Origin: Corbicula japonica
Lineage: Eukaryota; Mollusca; Bivalvia; Venerida; Cyrenidae
Length of the DNA stretch: 64,000 bases
Reading direction: 5' to 3'
Assembly (NCBI GenBank): GCA_038501625.1
Contig: JAZAYU010000177.1
Location: forward strand, 62,001-126,000
Each line of letters begins with the position of its first letter. The first letter of the stretch is position 1. Below the pieces are notes generated by a model, which was given only the letters and a program-made list of their open reading frames with translations, was not told the origin of the DNA and searched no databases. Made by a program: the position numbers and the translations under genes. Shown one piece after another: positions 45,736 through 58,455 of the stretch.

Positions 45736-46425
45736 ACCACTTTGGGGTTACAGCTAGTCTTAATTAGTCACATATATGAATTCCAAAGAATATGTGTTAT
45801 TAGAAAGGTTCAATATGGACAGCCCTTTTCGTGATTAACCTTATACTCTTTTAATAATTTGCTACCATTTCAGCTACTGAAAGGTCACTTTGAGATTACT
45901 GACTGATCATAGATTGTCAGGTAAAAAAATCATACTTACTCACATTTATAAGTGTTTATTAAGCGGACAGATAGGTCAAAATTTACTGATTGTATAAGGT
46001 TTCAAATGAACTCATTTAAACCCAAACCTCGTTGAAGGACACTGATTCAGATTTATTTGAAACATTTACCTGGTTTATATCAAGTCAAAAACCTTTGTCA
46101 AAATTGAGAATTTTGGAGACATAAATATTGCCTACGAAAAAAGGCTGAGCAAAAACTTAAACAGATGTTCAATCACAAATTTCATGAAAAGACAACAATA
46201 AACTGATGTCACATATCTTTATTTATCAAAGAAGAGTAAATGTTACAAACTGATCGACGTTAGCTCTCTTGTCTTATATTGTGTTCCGCTTTATTCAGTG
46301 AATTCACGTGCTACATGGACAAAAAGTATTTTTCTGTCTACTCACCTTGTATATGATCAAAGTAAATAGTGACCGAAAATAGATTTATGCATATGAATTA
46401 TGACACACTTGTTTTCCTTTTCACC

Positions 46426-47136
46426 TTAAGGTATCGCAAACATTGCAAATGGCGAAAATAGGCTAAAATTTCAAAAAATGAATTTTGGGGGAAATACTTA
46501 TTGCCACCTTGATTTTAGTTATTAAATGTATTTAGCTATGGATGTAGTAAATGTTTGCAAGCTCAATTTAGTCTAATTCATGTTCTAATTACCAAGCACA
46601 TACTAAAACAAAAGAAAAACCATTTGCATGAGAACTCTGAAATTCATGAACAATATATCAAAGCAACTCATACCTGAAATAAGTATATGCTGGTCTACAA
46701 TGTTTAGTGCCAATTCGTCAAAATAATGTTAGGGTTTTTAAGAAATTCAAAGAAATCTTACTTCCTGGTTCAAAGTGAAAGTAGAAAGTGAAAGTAGAAA
46801 GTAAGTTTTCTTTGAATTTCTTCAAAACCCTAACATTATTTTGACGGATTGGCTCTAAACATTGTAGACCAGCATATACTTATTTCAGGTATTAGTTGCT
46901 TTGGTATATTGTCCATGAATTTCAGAGTTCTCATGCAAATGGTTTTTCTTTTGTTTTAGTATGTGCTTGGTAATTAGAACAGGAATTAGACTAAATTGAG
47001 CTTGCAAACATTTACTACATCCAATGCTAAATACATTTATTTACTAAAATCTAGGTGGCAATAGGTATTTCCCCCAAAATTCATTTTTTGAAATTTTAGC
47101 ATGTTTTCACCATTTGCAATGTTTGCGACATCTTAA
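46426..47136. repeat. 711-bp near-perfect palindrome
   Basis: Arms 46426-46762 and 46800-47136 (337 bases each) are reverse complements with few mismatches. The 37-base spacer has a small tandem repeat (AAAGTGAAAGTAG). No coding frame. Such foldbacks arise from foldback transposons or recent inverted duplication. Confidence 0.9.
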
Positions 47137-48965
47137 ATTGTAGGACTCTTTTTATTGCATTATATATATTTAGTCCCGGGCTAGATATTAATTGTTGAAT
47201 TAAAAATATATTGATAAAGATATGTTAGAAAATTACCAAATAAAAGCTGATTGCATAGAATATTATACAAGGTTATATACGCATATTACGGGTGTTGGAT
47301 ATATGCTCTGTTCATATTGCTGGTTAATTTATACGAGGTTCAGACCTTATCGTCATATTCAAATATCTCATTAAAAAGATTTCTTGTTGGCAAACATATT
47401 GTACGATGAAAAAAATATTTTTTTTTGCGTGACCAAAAAGTCATCAAAACGGAAATAAATTTTGACTTGAGTTGACTGCATTATCTATAGCTATTTCAAA
47501 ATGCCGACTCAGTGGTGATATTTCACAATGCTTACATATATTCAAGAAAGCATACCGTCCTCTTATTACAGACCAACGGTTATAGGGTTTGTATGGAAAT
47601 GTTGCTTTCAGTCAATCTATAAAAAGCTTCTTTTTTTTAAAAGCACCTTAAAACCTAAATGTGACCTTGACCTTAAAGGAAGGGCCATGAAACGATTTAC
47701 TTTTACACAAACACTGTATGCAAAAAACATTTGCTATAGATTTTCAAAGCAAAATGTTTTTCCACTTAAAATAAATTAACAATCATTTAGAGATGGGATG
47801 CATTATCTAAAACTACATTATGGGTCCTGGAACAGGTACCCGAGACCAATTTACCTCGCTAATTATTAACTTTTCATTTGATGAGTTTGACAGCTGAGAA
47901 ATAAGTAGTAAATATCACTACTTTCTGTGGTTTAGCTGGTTTTGTGCTATAGCTAAATCATAGCACTGCACATTGTACATCTCTGATTCGAAGTGAATGA
48001 AAAATAGAAATAAACATATCGAGTTTCAATTAGTTCCATGTTATAATATGATAAATAAATATACACTGCCAAATTTACTCGGTTTATATTTGGAGCGAAG
48101 GCATTATGTATAGGTTTGTAAGGTTAATCCATTGCTTAAAACTGCCTTGTCATGATTCAGTGCGGAACACTTCTATGTCAATAATTATCGCATCACTATA
48201 TACTCCCTATAAATGACTTAATTTCGCCGAAAGTTTTGACTTAACAGTACAATTTAGGACCCGATGTGCGAGAGTTTTACTGCGCAAGGAACGCTTAAAT
48301 AGCTTTGTCTTTGAATATATTGACTCTTACGTTGAAAACATTTTACATTCAATTTACTTTGTTGACAGTTCGTCTTCAGTTTATATTATAAACATTGATT
48401 CGAAAACGCTTAAAATGTTTATATGATACGTTACCATGCACCTTTAAATGACCAATGCAAGGTTTAGGTAAAAAATTCATTTTCACACAGACTCTATGAT
48501 TTTTTTACTGATTTGCGGAAATGAAAAAAGATGATAATGAAACAAAATTATTAATGTCTTCTATGATTTGCTGTAATTTACAAGTACTTGGCGTACTAGA
48601 CGCTCTATTTAATACATATTAATACGTTTGAATCTGAACTTGCCATGTGGCTCTCGTGATGGCTCTATTAGCAGAGCACTGTCTTATCTATATCGGCCAC
48701 ATCATGAAGGACACATGATGAACTTGTTGGTTTTCTTATAGAAACATTCTTTTATACATTAATATGATGCCATATTTTAACCTGTCAATCTTGGTGTGAA
48801 ATAAGTGGAAGTTTTGTTACCTGATTTAGCCCACGTTTCATTTTTTTTAAACAGCTGAACGACTAAGTACGAATTTAATATATCATTCTTGTTTCTCTAA
48901 TCATATCAAATTTGATTCATATAGTAGCACCGTAACTCTGAGGTTCAAATGTAGATCGTTCGTCG
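47137..48965. other. Region with no recognised gene
   Basis: AT-rich, with a tRNA-like A-box stretch near 48659 (TGGCTCTATTAGCAGAGC). No confident coding exon was seen. Confidence 0.45.
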
Positions 48966-48969
48966 AATT

Positions 48970-49137
48970 TGACAGGAAAAGATAGCATGGGATTGTAAAA
49001 TGATTAAATTCAAATTAACACAATACAAAATTAACGGAAATAAGAACCTGAGGTGTTACCGCCTTGGAACGGTCAGTGGGAAACTGTTTGGTACCGGAGG
49101 TCAAAACCAAATTCTGGATGCACCAACCTCACACTGA
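48970..49137 (-). repeat. Dispersed family 1 copy
   Basis: AAATTAACGGAAATAAGAACC, GTTACCGCCTTGGAACGGTC and GATGCACCAACCTCACACTG. Confidence 0.7.
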
Positions 49138-49174
49138 AATGTCAGTTTTTACCGTTATCAATCTTTCTTATATA

Positions 49175-50160
49175 CCCAACAAAAAAAGCTCTGCACACAA
49201 GTGTTCTTTCGCGTAAATTTTATGATATAGTAAATAACTGGTATAAACTATTACATGCACATCAAGATTAATTGTTTGCGGAGTAAAAGACAAAAACGAA
49301 ATTAAAATTGGTTGGTAAATAAGCGAAAAATGTCATTTTGAGTATGATAGGGGTCAACAGTCAAAAGTTGCAAAATTTGTCGTATCAAGGTAGAGGTGTG
49401 AAATCTATGATATCACTCAACATTTCACCAGTGTCTGGTTTTTGCAATTATGAGCATGCACTGTGATGCTAGTAACAGTTGGTAATCAAAACTTTTTTTC
49501 TTTAATTAGAGTATCATTTTGTCTCACTCATTGACCTAAAGGTATGACAAAACAGTTTGGTGATGATTCGGACAGTTTCAATTCTCTATTAATTAATCAA
49601 ATCATCCAGTTTATAAAGTGTATAAAAGCAACCATCCAATGCAATCAACACCTAATCTTATTTGAGAAAAACACATCTGCATCGTTTTTCAAATTAATTT
49701 ATTTCTCATGGTCAACAAGGAAGGTTTTCGTAAATTTGACATTCATGGCAAATGTTGGACCACCGACCACCTAGATGTCTTTCTAAACAAGACAGAACAC
49801 GTGAAGTTGGTCAAGCTAGTTGATGTACCCGGTTTTCTGGTTCAAGAATTGAACCTAATTCCACAATTGAAATTTCGTCGGCTGTTTAATTCCGTGCGAA
49901 GCCGCTTGAAAGAATGCCGGATTCATCGTGGTGAATTTACTCAGTATAAGTCTAGCGATTTTTGAAACTTTCGTGTAGTAACCCCTAGTGGCTTTAACAA
50001 TGAATTGCTTATAAAGTATTGATCGGATTTTATTTCTGGCTTTTTTACATTGTTAACTTTGAATTGCTGATTTATTTGGTATGTATCATTTTGTTGTGTT
50101 TGGTGAAATTAAAAAGATATTTTATAAAATGTCCAAGTGTGCAGAACTTTTTTTGCCGAG
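49175..50160. mobile_element. TA-flanked DNA element with inverted ends
   Basis: CCCAACAAAAAAAGCTCTGCACAC on the left matches the complement of GTGTGCAGAACTTTTTTTGCCGAG on the right, each flanked by TA. It contains an open frame at 49708-49965 with QELNLIPQLKF, perhaps a transposase remnant (compare the DLNPIE motif of mariner-type enzymes), but this is weak. Confidence 0.7.
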
Positions 50161-50434
50161 TATATATAAAACCTTGCTAACATAAGGTATGGCTTAACGA
50201 TATCATATATAATATGATAAAAATTATTATTAATTTATTGTCAAACATTTCTTTTTTATATCATTGTTATGCATTCTCGTATATTTACTGTGTTTTTAAG
50301 TAATATGAAAAATTAACGTTGAAAGCAATTTGCTGAAAAAATTTAAATAATTAAGAGTGTAGGTGTCAAATATATTTGAAATTATGCTAGATTTAAAAAG
50401 GGAATGTTATATTTCACTAAAATTTGAAATTTAC

Positions 50435-50640
50435 ATATCAGGAATTGCCACATTAAGAATAAAAAGCCTTCCCTCACAGCGAAAATGCAGTGAGGAAAAG
50501 AGAGCATGTATTTATAAAAAAATCAATTTTAAATAAGACACTACAAACAATTACCAAAAAGAGAACCATTGAGATTTTTGGAACAGTCAGTGGCAAAACA
50601 ATTTGCCACTGCGTGTTTAAACAAAGTCTTATTTATTATG
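50435..50640 (-). repeat. Dispersed family 1 copy
   Basis: CATATCAGGAATTGCCACATTAAG, GACACTACAAACAATTACC, GGAACAGTCAGTGGC and CACTGCGTGTTTAAAC. Confidence 0.65.
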
Positions 50641-51288
50641 TTATGGACGAAAACAATTCTTGAGCGCCTCAAAAAATCACGAATTTGTGTGGGTAACTTT
50701 TGTCCATAGGATAGATTTGCTTTTATATTTCATGCATGCGCCCTGGTCTTTTATGTTATCTCACTTCGTTAAACTTTGGCTCCTTTATGTTACCAAAGGT
50801 CAAATTGGTGTGCATGCTTTAAGATAGCTTATATAAAATGTCGTCCTTCTTTTTAAACTCTGTTTGAGTTCATATCTTTTAAGGATGTCTTTAGCGTGCA
50901 CCAGAATAAATTGAAGATATTTATGTCATATACCGTGTTAGCACCACAAAAATCTATACTATTAAAAGAATAGGTTCGCCGATTTGTCGGAGAAACAGAG
51001 CGATCTCAGGCAATTCTGTTCTATGCCAAAGCATCTAAAGTTGACATTTCATTTTTTTTAAATAAGCTTTGATATGTAAAGAGATTGAAGATATCCTAAA
51101 AAGCACCGGAAAAACTTAAGGCTAAAAATTGAAATGCTACAAAAGCTTAATTTAATTGAACGTTTACATGCGAGTCTCAGGTGCACTCTGTAAAAAGAAA
51201 TTGGTGGCTGCAGTACAGCATTACAATCACACTGACAACTTTTCATTTAAAATAAAAGAATGTTCTGTTCATCATCACGATAACAATA

Positions 51289-51470
51289 CAGTAAAACCTC
51301 GCTATTCAGACCAGTCATAGCACTGGCAAAAAGTGGTTAGTTTTGGAGGGGTAGTCTCAATATTGATGTTAAAAACCACTTATTGACACTATCCGGTTCT
51401 TTTAAAGAATGCTCTGATGAGTGTGTGAGGGATCTAATAAATATATTAGCTTTTAAGAGCGGTTCTACTG
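51289..51470. mobile_element. 182-bp pogo/Tigger-like MITE
   Basis: CAGTAAAACCTCGCTATTCAG and the complement of AAGAGCGGTTCTACTG form inverted ends flanked by TA. The end sequence CAGTA(A/G)AACC is of the pogo/Tigger type. Confidence 0.75.
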
Positions 51471-51479
51471 TATAACACT

Positions 51480-52440
51480 ACAAGCATGACTTTATCATGT
51501 AAAAAGGAAAATCCTCTAAGCTCTTACGCGGGTCCACAGCTAATGCAATTAAAAGAAATTGAGAATTTTATGCTATTAATGTTTTTAAAAGGAAACTATC
51601 TGTCATTCTGATTGATCAATATATATTAAATATAGTTAATAAATAATAAAATCAACATTTTCTTATTTTAAGGTCGATTAGGCAGTCGGATGCACGCGAT
51701 AAAAATATTTTTATAAACGTATAAATCCAAATAGAAGACGAAATCAAAGATAAGAGAGCGTGAATTTATTAATATAAACAATTTTGAAAGGGAAACGGTA
51801 AAACTGTAAAATTCCGCTTGACAAAATTTGCAATAATTAAATTCGAACTGATCTTACAGCCTCCAGTATTGCAAAAACTAAAATCTTGTTCATCCGAAGT
51901 TAAATAAAGAAAATTTGAAACAAGAACCTTTGTTTTTCTGGTATGAAATTCCACTTTCCGTTAACAATTCAAATATTCAGTTAGTTTGATTATTTAAGGT
52001 ATAAATAATAAAATGTTGAACGCAATTTCTGGATTTTTATATTCGGTCAAAGATTTATTTGCTGCTGATTTCTATGATTTGCTTACTTACTCCTCTTTTC
52101 CCCTTATATCTTTTTTTATACCACTTCTTTTAATTCAATAATTCCATCAATTTTTGAATAATTCAATTTTCGATTTCAAGTGTATTGGTTTAGAAGGTCT
52201 CATGAAAAATAAAATTTGCTAACGATGAAAATACTTTTTACACTTAACACGAGATTTCGTTTTTATTTACTTTATGGCAAGTTCAATGTTGTAAATTAAT
52301 TTAAAAGTAGAAACCACAAACAATTAAGGAAATTAAGAAAAGGAGAGTTTACCTCCAAAGACAAATGAAACTCAGTTTGATTCCAGCATACTCTGTAAAC
52401 TTTTTTGTCATGACATATACATCTTCTTATTTATTTTTAT
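51480..52440. other. Region with no recognised gene
   Basis: AT-rich. A short family 1-like fragment (ACCACAAACAATTAAGG) lies near 52312. Confidence 0.45.
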
Positions 52441-52445
52441 TTTAG

Positions 52446-52527
52446 GTAAAATTCCTCATGGCACCTTTGTTCCGTCGGTTGTGTTTGCTTCTCCCCAGAA
52501 GAGACCTGTTGTGGACCAGCTGAGTAG
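52446..52527 (+). pseudogene. Relic leader exon of a fourth MOD copy
   Basis: TTTAGGTAAAATTCCTC, TTCCGTCGGTTGTGTTTGCT and GTGGACCAGCTGAGTA align with the MOD3 leader exon (55440-55521). The ATG is lost, a deletion in the hydrophobic core shifts the frame, and the donor is altered (GTAGAA). No module exons follow before 53900. Confidence 0.8.
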
Positions 52528-52529
52528 AA

Positions 52530-53900
52530 CATAGCTGGTAACAATTTTCTATTTACTAATGCTATCAACAACAATGGTCTTGCCCTATATTTATCTGTTG
52601 ATATCTGCAAAACTCCTATTTTTTATATTACATTTTTCCCTTTAGATATGTTTTAGAGAAAATCAAGTTGATTTTTAACTATTTCATTAAGGATTCAAAA
52701 GTTCCAAATATACACTGTTTTGACCAACTGTTCAAATTGGTCACTTGTTGTCTCAATTCTTAGTCGCAATGTGAACAATAATAATCGGAGGAAGCCGAAA
52801 ATTTTGCAACCATTAAAAGACGAACCAATTTTCAATCTCTGTTACTTTCACCAATTTGAAACATGCAGAACAACTCAATGTTAAAAACATGCAGAACAAC
52901 TCAATGTTAAAAGCACACTACCATTTATAAGATATGCATTTATACTTTTCAACGGATAGTAGATGTTCGAGTGTTGTTCACGCCAAATTGCGAAAGGAAA
53001 ACACTTTTCAGTTTTAGCTTCCCTAAGTACAATTTACCAAGAATTTCAATTTGTAGTCGTTAATAATAAATTAAATATTGATATAAAAAGTTTGGGTATC
53101 AGTAATTATATTTTTCCAGAATACGAAAACTTACATATCTCTAATTTTGTATATGCTTTTATAAAAGATATAAAAAGATTTTAAAACTATCAGCCATGAC
53201 ATATTGAAGGTAATTATAATTTCCGGATCAAAATAATATAAATTTTAATGCCTTCTTGTTAGTGGTTTGACTTCTTTCTTGTATTTACATGATTTAGGAT
53301 CGTCGTTAGTGTGTTATATGTATGTACTATCGCCCACGCCTGTATTGCCTGTATACGTGATTATTATAAATAAAGGAAAATCAGACATTGAGAAAATGAA
53401 GTGCAGAACAACCAAAACTGAATCATACCTGCCTTTAAGTGCATAATAGATTGTTTGTACATGTAACATATACATTAAGCAACAACACTAAACATGGCAA
53501 CTTTAATTCGGCATGCAACTTCTTATACTCATTTGAATCATTCACAAACTTTGAAACGTGGAAAAAAACTATGGCATGGGAGCAGGAGCAGGAGCAGTTG
53601 CAAATATACTTTAAGAAAGTTGTAACTTTTTTATCCTTCCTTAGTGTATAATTTTGTCTAACAGAGAGTCTTATCTCATAATAATGGAACGTTTGGAGAA
53701 ATACCATCATGACAAAATTGTTCAAAATTAGTTTTTGTTATCTTTAACATGCGTGTTATCTTTAACCAGCGTGTTTGATTGTAAATTATGACCCATAGAC
53801 AGGGGCCCTCCCTTTTTTAGTTTAGAAATTGCGAGTTTTATTATCTACATCTACAAAAAAGTTGCCAACCGTCGATTCGCAACGGGGCCTCGTGACTGTC
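52530..53900. other. Region with no recognised gene
   Basis: AT-rich sequence with a short direct duplication, ACATGCAGAACAACTCAATG, near 52861 and 52889. No module exon was found here. Confidence 0.45.
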
Positions 53901-53912
53901 TCTGACCCACTG

Positions 53913-53920
53913 TATATATA
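53913..53920 (+). promoter_or_regulatory. TATA box of MOD3
   Basis: TATATATA lies about 68 bases upstream of donor CCAAG/GTAACC. Downstream leader sequence matches MOD1. Confidence 0.7.
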
Positions 53921-53941
53921 CTCTTAAAACCTACTGAAACA

Positions 53942-53988
53942 GCAGTTTTATTAAGTTGTCTAGTGGTGGATAACTCTAACGCGCCAAG
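53942..53988 (+). other. Non-coding first exon of MOD3
   Basis: It contains GTCTAGTGGTGGATAACT, shared with MOD1, and ends CGCCAAG. Intron 1 also keeps homology to MOD1 intron 1 (about 54430-54500 against 3620-3690). The 5' edge is estimated. Confidence 0.6.
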
Positions 53989-56941
53989 GTAACCTCAAAT
54001 GTTCTTTTTCAAAAAGATGGATTATAAATATTTTGATTTAAAACGTTAAAAATAATTCGTAGATAAAATAATGCATCTTAACGACTTCTGAGAAAGTAAA
54101 GTGTAAGACCACAACAAGGATCTTTTGAAAACTTTCATTACATGCAAGTCAAGATTCATGTAAATTCGCTCTTTGTGTTACAAAATATTTAAATATCAAC
54201 ATAATAATACTATTTTGACTGACGAAGACTTCATTGCACTATGAGTTCGATCATGTTAAAATGCAGTATTTTCCGCCAACAACAGTTAGCCCCGGATCAG
54301 TCCATGACGTGAGGAAAGTTTTTCCTGAAAATAATGGGTTTGGTCTTCACTAGACGATACTTTAAGTGGTGTACTTTAAAAACAGAGTTCTTAGAAAGAG
54401 TTTTAGAGTTTTCTTAAAAATGAAAAGATGTTGTCATTTCTATACGGTGAGGTGATTGAACAAAGACCACAATAACTACAAAGCTAGGAACAAACACCAT
54501 TATGATTGTAAAAAAATTCCAAATTGAACTATCATTATATTTGCTAATGAACAATAAAAAAATAGCATATGCCAATAAAGCAAAATGAACATTTCAACTG
54601 GAGACGACGTTTGTTTCATATACTCAATTTATACTCAAGATATCCGTATATTTTCATTGACAAATAAATTTTCCTCGCTCATCATGTCGCCGCAGATTTT
54701 GTTGATTCCTGTTTTAAAGTAGCCTATTAATGGGCACATTCAGATACTAGATATGTTAACCCAACAAGATATTTATCAAGCGTGCAAACTTAATGCAAAC
54801 ATTCAAGATCTGATCAAATTTGTGAACTCTACCAATTTATTCTAAAATGATATGGCTTATCTTATGAAAGGAAAGTGTAGATCCCCGTTTTTGCATCGTT
54901 GTTCCGTGAAGAAGTAAGCACATTTGATTAGAAAAAAAATCATTTTTCCAACATATAAACATTTAACACCAGTGCGTACAAACAGAAAGAAATCGTTAGC
55001 AAACATTTATAACACGACGACCTAGTAAATAAAATGGCAAATTCAAAAAGTTTATAATAATAAATTTCTAATAGAATCACAAACATTTATTTCGCAAAGT
55101 ATAAAAAATTAACAAAGTAAAATATGCATTATCAAGAATAGCCACCTCCAGAAGACACGGGCTAGCTTAACAGTAGAGAAAAAAATCTGATGAAAAGGGA
55201 ACTTTGAAAGCCACCGAACACGACAAATATGAAAACATTTGATTAAGCCGTTCATGGGCAGTAATTAAAATGCATATTACTGCCCACGCTGCATAGCCTC
55301 TAGACGGAAAGGTAAACCGGTTTAAAGAAGGATCAATTTCAAATAAACACCACCAGAAATAAACGGAAAATTGATACCCATGGACTTGGTACATTTATTC
55401 TCTAATGACATATAACAACTCTTTTCATTTTAACTTTAGATGAAATTCCTGATAGCACTTTTGATTGTTCCGTCGGTCGTGTTTGCTGCTCCCCAGAAGA
55501 AATTCGTTTTGGACCAGCTGAGTAAGATATCGTTAGCTACAAATCATATTAACTGAAGTTTTCAGGAATGTTACAGATTACTTATCAAAATTTATATTTA
55601 TATTTAAAAATGATGTACACTCTTATCAATTGAAGATTGATCACTGTTCATTTGAGTTCATCAAGGTAGTGGAGACTATTTTTTGATGTTTAAGCATAAA
55701 TCGTTTGTGCTTCGCCCTGTTTAAAAATCTTACAATGTTTAAGGCAAACCTCAAAGTAGGTACAGAAGTTGTGCAGCTGAATTTAGGACACAGTTGTTTT
55801 AAGACGTTTCTATAGAAAATATTACATCGCGTTTTCACCATCGTTTCATCGTGCCTTCGTGTTTTCTCCATCGTGTCATCGGGTTTTCACCATCGTGCTT
55901 TCGCGTTTCCATTTACCGTGCCATCATATCGTCGTGATTTCACCATCGTACTATCGTGCATCGCGTAAAAGGGAGAGAAAAAAATAAGTTTGTCCATACG
56001 GAGCACCGAAGGTTTACTTATAAATAGATATAGACAATTGTTATATGTTTTGTATGTTGTCATTAAAAGCAAATTTTAAAACTATTTTAATTTAAGAATT
56101 GCTATTTCAAATAAATATAGAACAACTTTAATAATCACAATTTAAGAAAGATTTCGTTTATATATATATAATATAATATTTGATCAATATTTACAACTTT
56201 TATATGTTCTGTATGTTGTCATTAAAAGCAAGCTTAGTGAATGTGACCACACTAAAAGCAGATCTACAAGCATTGGTTGACGTTTTGGGAAGTGACCCGA
56301 CCGAACAAGCTTGTGAGCAATATGGACACAAATTCCTCACTGGCCTATTGGACCATGCTGTACCACTGATTTGTCATTCGTGAGTCACATTCTTACTTGA
56401 TCATTTAAAAAGGACGCATAATATCTTACAGCAAACTTTATATAAATGGGGTTAGTTCAGAACTTGCCCCTATCGTCATTTCGCTGTTATTGAGACAAAA
56501 TATAGCAAAATCTCTATAATGATAAAAGGAAGTTCAAAACAACTCATTCTTAATTATGTATCTTTATTTTATATATGTTTAGAAATGTAAGAACATGGCA
56601 AAATAGATAGATTAAAAAAGACCTTAAAATTCTATACTATCAACAGTATAGGAGGTCCTTTTAAAGGAACTTTTAATACTTTATTATAAAGCCAAAAATA
56701 AACATTTTTATTATTGTGTCATCTATTTACACGAAATGAAAGCTCGAACTTACTTTTACAAATATAATATGTTGTATAGATTTGCTAGACAAATGTTTAT
56801 CACACTTAGCACGATGCAATAGTCAATTATAAACATATCAAACTGCTTTAATTAATATTATGATTGAAACTTAAATAATAACAATATACATTTGTAATAA
56901 TAATAATAATATTACAACAACAACTACTTATACTACTACTA

Positions 56942-56973
<32 letters not shown>

Positions 56974-58424
56974 ACTGCTGCTACTACTTCTACTACTACT
57001 ACTACTGCTCCTGCTGCTACTACTACTTCTACACCTACTACTTCTACTACTACTTCTACTACTAATAATAATCATGATATTAATACAAGAAGAAAAAGTT
57101 TACGCCATGATATTTTAATTTCGTGCGCGCGAGTTGTCATTTAACTGACGCGCATACAATTTTCATGCAAAACCGGTCGAAACTTTAATTTCTTATAACA
57201 ATTTTGCTTTTTCTCAACCATTTGAATGCATTAGCACGCATCTTAAGTTACACATACCAATTTTTCGTTAACTTGGAGAGAAAGTATACAATGTACTGTT
57301 TATAAAAAAAATTAATTTATTCAGATTGCAGGAGCTGCTCCACCACTTTCATATTGTTCCAGCTACTACAGTTGGTAAACGATTCGTTTTGGACCAGCTG
57401 AGTGAGTAGTAATTAATAGAACTTCATTACAGCGAGAAAATAGAGATTCTACGCCAATTACGTTAAAAGTGATCTTAAACTTACTAGTGAAACATGTTGT
57501 GTACCTATGTATTTACGTTTATTATTTTTTTGAAAAAAAAATACAATTTATTGACAGGTTATTTTAAATTTTAGAACTTTTTTAATTTTAGAATTGATAT
57601 TTCAGATAAATTTAGAACAAGTTTAATGACCACAATTTAAGTAGGATTTGTTCATATACTATAATAATATTTGATCAATATTTACAACTTTTATATGTTC
57701 TGTATGTTGCCATTAAAAGCAAGCTTAGTGAATGTGACCACACTAAAAGCAGATCTACAAGCATTGGTTGACGTTTTGGGAAGTGACCCGACCGAACAAG
57801 CTTGTGAGCAATATGGACACAAATTCCTCACTGGCCTATTGGACCATGCTGTACCACTGATTTGTCATTCGTGAGTCACATTCTTACTTGATCATTTAAA
57901 AAGGACGCATAATATCTTACAGCAAACTTTATATAAATGGGGTTAGTTCAGAACTTGCCCCTATCGTCATTTCGCTGTTATTGAGACAAAATATAGCAAA
58001 ATCTCTATAATGATAAAAGGAAGTTCAAAACAACTCATTCTTAATTATGTATCTTTATTTTATATATGTTTAGAAATGTAAGAACATGGCAAAATAGATT
58101 GATTAAAAAAGACCTTAAAATTCTATACTATCAACAGTATAGGAGGTCCTTTTAAAGGAACTTTTAATACTTTATTATAAAGCCAAAAATAAACATTTTT
58201 ATTATTGTGTCATCTATTAACACGAAATGAAAGCTCGAACTTCCTTTAACAAATATAATATGTTGTATAGATTTGCTAGATAAATGTTTATCACACTTAG
58301 CACGATGCAATAGTCAATTATAAACATATCAAACTGCTTTAATTAATATTATGATTGAAACTTAAATAATAACAATATACATTTGTAATAATAATAATAA
58401 TATTACAACAACAACTACTTATAT

Positions 58425-58455
<31 letters not shown>

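Noticed and set aside
56848..57075. Poly-Ser protein on the minus strand (and its twin at 58339-58551)
   Set aside because: It is only the translated (TAC)n/(TGC)n microsatellite inside an intron.
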